From Deltaproteobacteria bacterium (GTDB lineage Bacteria > Bdellovibrionota > UBA1018 > UBA923), in contig JACQAW010000306.1 in assembly GCA_016194725.1 (NCBI GenBank), forward strand, positions 1 to 6,799: a DNA stretch of 6,799 bases, given 5' to 3'. The notes beneath the pieces are model-generated. The model made no database searches. It was not told the origin of the DNA and was given only the letters and a program-made list of their open reading frames with translations. Positions 4,665 through 6,799 of the stretch are shown one piece after another. The position numbers were made by a program, and so were the translations under genes. Each line of letters begins with the position of its first letter. The stretch's first letter is position 1.

Positions 4665-6589
4665 TTCTTCGGCGGCCGACATCTGCAGTCTTGCTTTACG
4701 CAGCGGTTTGCCTGCCACCACCCGGGCCGGTCATGGTGGAACCCTTTCCGATGCATCTGCCCATCGCGGCCGACGAATGGAGCAAAGAGCTCAGTCTGGG
4801 CGTGGATAGTGACGTAGCAGTAGGGGCGGCGGCCTCTTTTACGATGGCAACCGAGGTGCCTTACGGCAGCACGCTGGCCATCGGGCCCTGGAACGCGGGT
4901 TTCAGGCACGCCGAGTACCGCTACAATAAGAAATTCCAGAGCGCCGCGGGCACGCTACGCGGAGTTTACCGGACAGAGAATATGATGTCATATGGAACTG
5001 TGGTGACCGCCAGCTTTTACAAGAGTGGCAAAAGCCTGGGCTCTCAGGACTTCTATCTCGATGCCAGCACCACCTGGAGCTACTTTCAAATTCCCATTCG
5101 TTTTTCGCCCCCGGGTACCGACACGATGAGCATCGGGCTGGGTGTGGCGCAGAAAGTTTGGAGTCGGGCGTTTTTCTCGTCGCTCAGCTTTTCCCGCGAA
5201 GACGGATTGCCGCTGAAAACCTGCGTGGAGGCTCCCCTCCTGACTCGTGCCCCCAGCCCCGCCCCCGCGGCTATTACGCCGCCAGGTTTTTTCAGGCTCG
5301 TGAACGCGGGTAGTGCCTGGTGGTTGGTCACACCTCACGGGCATTACGCGTATTCCACCGGAGTCGCGGCACGAGCGGGCGAGGACGTGAATAGCACGGG
5401 CGCCCAATTCCAGTTGTACAAAGCAATGGGCTTTAACTCGGTAAGCGCCGATTCGAATATCGGGTCTTGGATTTCAGCAAACACCTTACGGCCATTCGAT
5501 ACGCTCTGGGTTTTTCAGACGCTCAATACTCCGTCCTGGGCCGAGCGTTTTTCTGGGGCCTTTGACCGCCTGGCAGCAGTGAAAGGCGAGGCGGCCGAGC
5601 ATTCGTTTCCCGATCCCTACGATCCGAAGTTCGCGGCCTTTTACCGCGCCAGCGTGCGTACCGTGGCGCAGTACGTACAAAACGCGCCCTGGTTCGTGGG
5701 CTATTACGCCGACACCGGGCTCAGCTTTACCGATTTGCCCCGGCGAATCTGGTCGCCCGGCGCGGCGCAGGCCTTTGTGTCTTCTCTGCTGGTGAAGTAC
5801 GGCATCATAGGCATGCTCAACAACGAGTGGGGAACCCACTTCGAATCTTTTGAAGAGTTGTCCGCCAAAAAGCCCGACCCCGAAACCGGAAACGCGGCGA
5901 TGAAACGCGATTTCGCGCTATTCACGCGCGAGCTGGTTAAAAGATACGTGCTGCTCACCAGCACCATCATTCGCGAGGAGGATGCGAACCATCTGATTTT
6001 TTCGAACCGTTTTGCCAGCGGGCCCGAGCTGCTCGAGGCAACGCCGTACCTCGATCTGTTCTCGATCTACGACGGCATTGCCGTCGACATGCCCGTGGAA
6101 AACCTGCATGCCGGCATGACGCTGGCGCAACGCAGCCAGCTTGAGATTCTCAACCGCCTCACCGGCCGGCCGGTGATGGTGGCGGGAACATCGTTGGCCG
6201 CGCGCGATTCCGGCGAGGACGGCAGGGCGCCGTTGATTGACCCGACCTTCTGGCGTTCCGTGCCAGATCAGAATGCGCGTGCCGCCCAGGCCGCGCATTT
6301 TCTGACCGATCTTTACAACGTTCCCTTTGTAATCGGGGCTCATTGGGCAGGATATCAGGATGGGTTTGCCGGCGGCCAGGTGGTCAACACGGGGCTGCTG
6401 AGGCGTGACGGAACGCTGTACCCGGAATTGACCAGCGCGTTGACGAAGCTGAATCACCAGCTGTATCAGGCTCCGCAACCTTTGCCCGAAGCCACTGGCG
6501 CGGCACCCGTGGCCACGGCGCCCGCGAAGCCCGAGACGGGCATTTGGCAAACCGTGCGTCGCATTTATCCGGGGCGCCCGGCCCATTAG
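4652..6589 (+). CDS. Predicted exported protein with agarase-like glycoside-hydrolase fold, catalytic glutamates apparently lost (645 aa)
   Basis: Residues 1-24 (MKHSLLRRPTSAVLLYAAVC...) look like a Sec signal: basic start, then a hydrophobic stretch. C20 follows A-A-V, which does not fit a good lipobox. Residues about 35-185 are strand-rich and resemble a carbohydrate-binding-type beta-sandwich. From about 212 (GFFRLVNAGSAWWLVTPHGHYAYSTGV) a TIM-barrel like that of beta-agarase-type hydrolases begins. Shared blocks are GFNSVSAD (260-267), PWFVGYYAD (346-354), LNNEWGTHFESF (389-400), DANHLIFSNRFA (444-455), RPVMVAGTSLAARDSG (506-521), VPDQNARA and VIGAHWAGYQDG (560-571). Where relatives have DNE with the acid/base Glu, this protein reads D354-T355-G356. 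Where the nucleophile Glu is expected after RPVMV, it reads A511-G512. It may therefore bind a glycan without cleaving it. The tail (605-645) is Pro/Ala-rich. It is the last gene of the prfC cluster, starting 4 bp after the preceding stop. A start at M28 (4733) would remove the signal. Confidence 0.8.
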   Translation: MKHSLLRRPTSAVLLYAAVCLPPPGPVMVEPFPMHLPIAADEWSKELSLGVDSDVAVGAAASFTMATEVPYGSTLAIGPWNAGFRHAEYRYNKKFQSAAGTLRGVYRTENMMSYGTVVTASFYKSGKSLGSQDFYLDASTTWSYFQIPIRFSPPGTDTMSIGLGVAQKVWSRAFFSSLSFSREDGLPLKTCVEAPLLTRAPSPAPAAITPPGFFRLVNAGSAWWLVTPHGHYAYSTGVAARAGEDVNSTGAQFQLYKAMGFNSVSADSNIGSWISANTLRPFDTLWVFQTLNTPSWAERFSGAFDRLAAVKGEAAEHSFPDPYDPKFAAFYRASVRTVAQYVQNAPWFVGYYADTGLSFTDLPRRIWSPGAAQAFVSSLLVKYGIIGMLNNEWGTHFESFEELSAKKPDPETGNAAMKRDFALFTRELVKRYVLLTSTIIREEDANHLIFSNRFASGPELLEATPYLDLFSIYDGIAVDMPVENLHAGMTLAQRSQLEILNRLTGRPVMVAGTSLAARDSGEDGRAPLIDPTFWRSVPDQNARAAQAAHFLTDLYNVPFVIGAHWAGYQDGFAGGQVVNTGLLRRDGTLYPELTSALTKLNHQLYQAPQPLPEATGAAPVATAPAKPETGIWQTVRRIYPGRPAH

Positions 6590-6596
6590 CTTTGGG

Positions 6597-6799
6597 TCAG
6601 TAAAAAGACAGCAGGCCATCTCTCCAAACTATCAACAGAAGCGCGAATGCGGCTGGAAAGGCCTGAAACAGATAAAACTTTTTACTTACGACGGCCCCGC
6701 TGGTCAGCCCCGCTACCGCAACGCAGCAAAAGAAAAAGAACCGCACCGATACCTTCTCGGGCCCTTCGGTCATAAAGGCCCACATCAGGCCGGTACCCA
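6597..6799 (-). CDS. Partial membrane protein, C-terminal end (5' part beyond window)
   Basis: The minus-strand frame is open from the right window edge to a TGA at 6597-6599, about 67 codons. It contains two hydrophobic segments, VRFFFFCCVAVAGLTSGAVV and LFQAFPAAFALLLIVW, separated by a short SKKFY turn, so two membrane helices ending in a short RDGLLSFY tail. An ATG at 6785 could start a 62-residue protein, but the frame continues upstream of it and no Shine-Dalgarno is visible, so the end of a longer membrane protein is more likely. No family recognised. It is convergent with the glycoside-hydrolase-like gene, with seven bases between the stops and no intervening terminator hairpin that I can see. 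Confidence 0.55.
   Translation of the reverse strand, partial: GTGLMWAFMTEGPEKVSVRFFFFCCVAVAGLTSGAVVSKKFYLFQAFPAAFALLLIVWRDGLLSFY

Noticed and set aside
4652..4720. Lipoprotein signal ending at C20 of the exported protein
   Set aside because: The three residues before the Cys are A-A-V. A Val at -1 does not fit the lipobox, so only a general Sec-type signal is called.
5918..6619. 233-codon minus-strand open frame opposite the end of the glycoside-hydrolase-like gene
   Set aside because: The plus strand here carries recognisable barrel blocks (DANHL, VPDQ, GAHW). The minus frame is Arg/Gly-rich without motifs.

Overview
The window comes from a bacterium of moderate-to-high GC. The coding regions are GC-rich, while the spacers around 625-755 and 1440-1530 are AT-richer. 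It carries compact chromosomal genes and no sign of phage, insertion sequence or CRISPR. The taxon cannot be fixed from the sequence. The stand-alone cyclic-nucleotide-binding protein and the general protein style made me think of a leptospiral-type spirochaete or a deltaproteobacterium-like lineage, but that is a low-confidence impression.

Left part (1-1891): a threonine/serine exporter (ThrE/YjjP-type) gene runs leftwards off the window edge. It is divergent from a small cNMP-binding-domain gene (756-1226). The 131-bp spacer between them holds seven tandem hexamers (680-721) next to an extended -10 promoter. Convergent with the cNMP gene is a small ribbon-helix-helix (RHH) regulator gene (1239-1439, minus), which has its own promoter and a palindrome between -35 and -10. 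A non-coding stretch of 227 bp follows (1440-1666), with 8-bp direct repeats and a strong 16-bp hairpin (1575-1616). Next is a second small minus-strand gene (1667-1891) that may encode a winged-helix-like protein.

Right part (1905-6589): four plus-strand genes are packed as an apparent operon. They are prfC (peptide chain release factor 3), an 80-residue unknown protein (ATGA overlap), a 296-residue unknown protein with an HEQNH motif (GTGA overlap), and a 645-residue predicted exported protein with an agarase-like glycoside-hydrolase TIM-barrel fold (4-bp gap, start codon in a hairpin loop). In the last protein both expected catalytic glutamates appear to be replaced, so it may be a pseudoenzyme. 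A partial membrane-protein gene enters from the right edge on the minus strand (6597-6799), convergent with the operon.

Recurring theme: at three or four starts lacking a usable Shine-Dalgarno sequence, a -10-like hexamer ends only 7-10 bases before the start codon, which predicts leaderless or nearly leaderless mRNAs. The clearest case is ATGACA-17-CATAAT on the minus strand (1902-1930). Its -10 overlaps the prfC start codon, so the divergent small gene and the prfC operon should compete for the same DNA.
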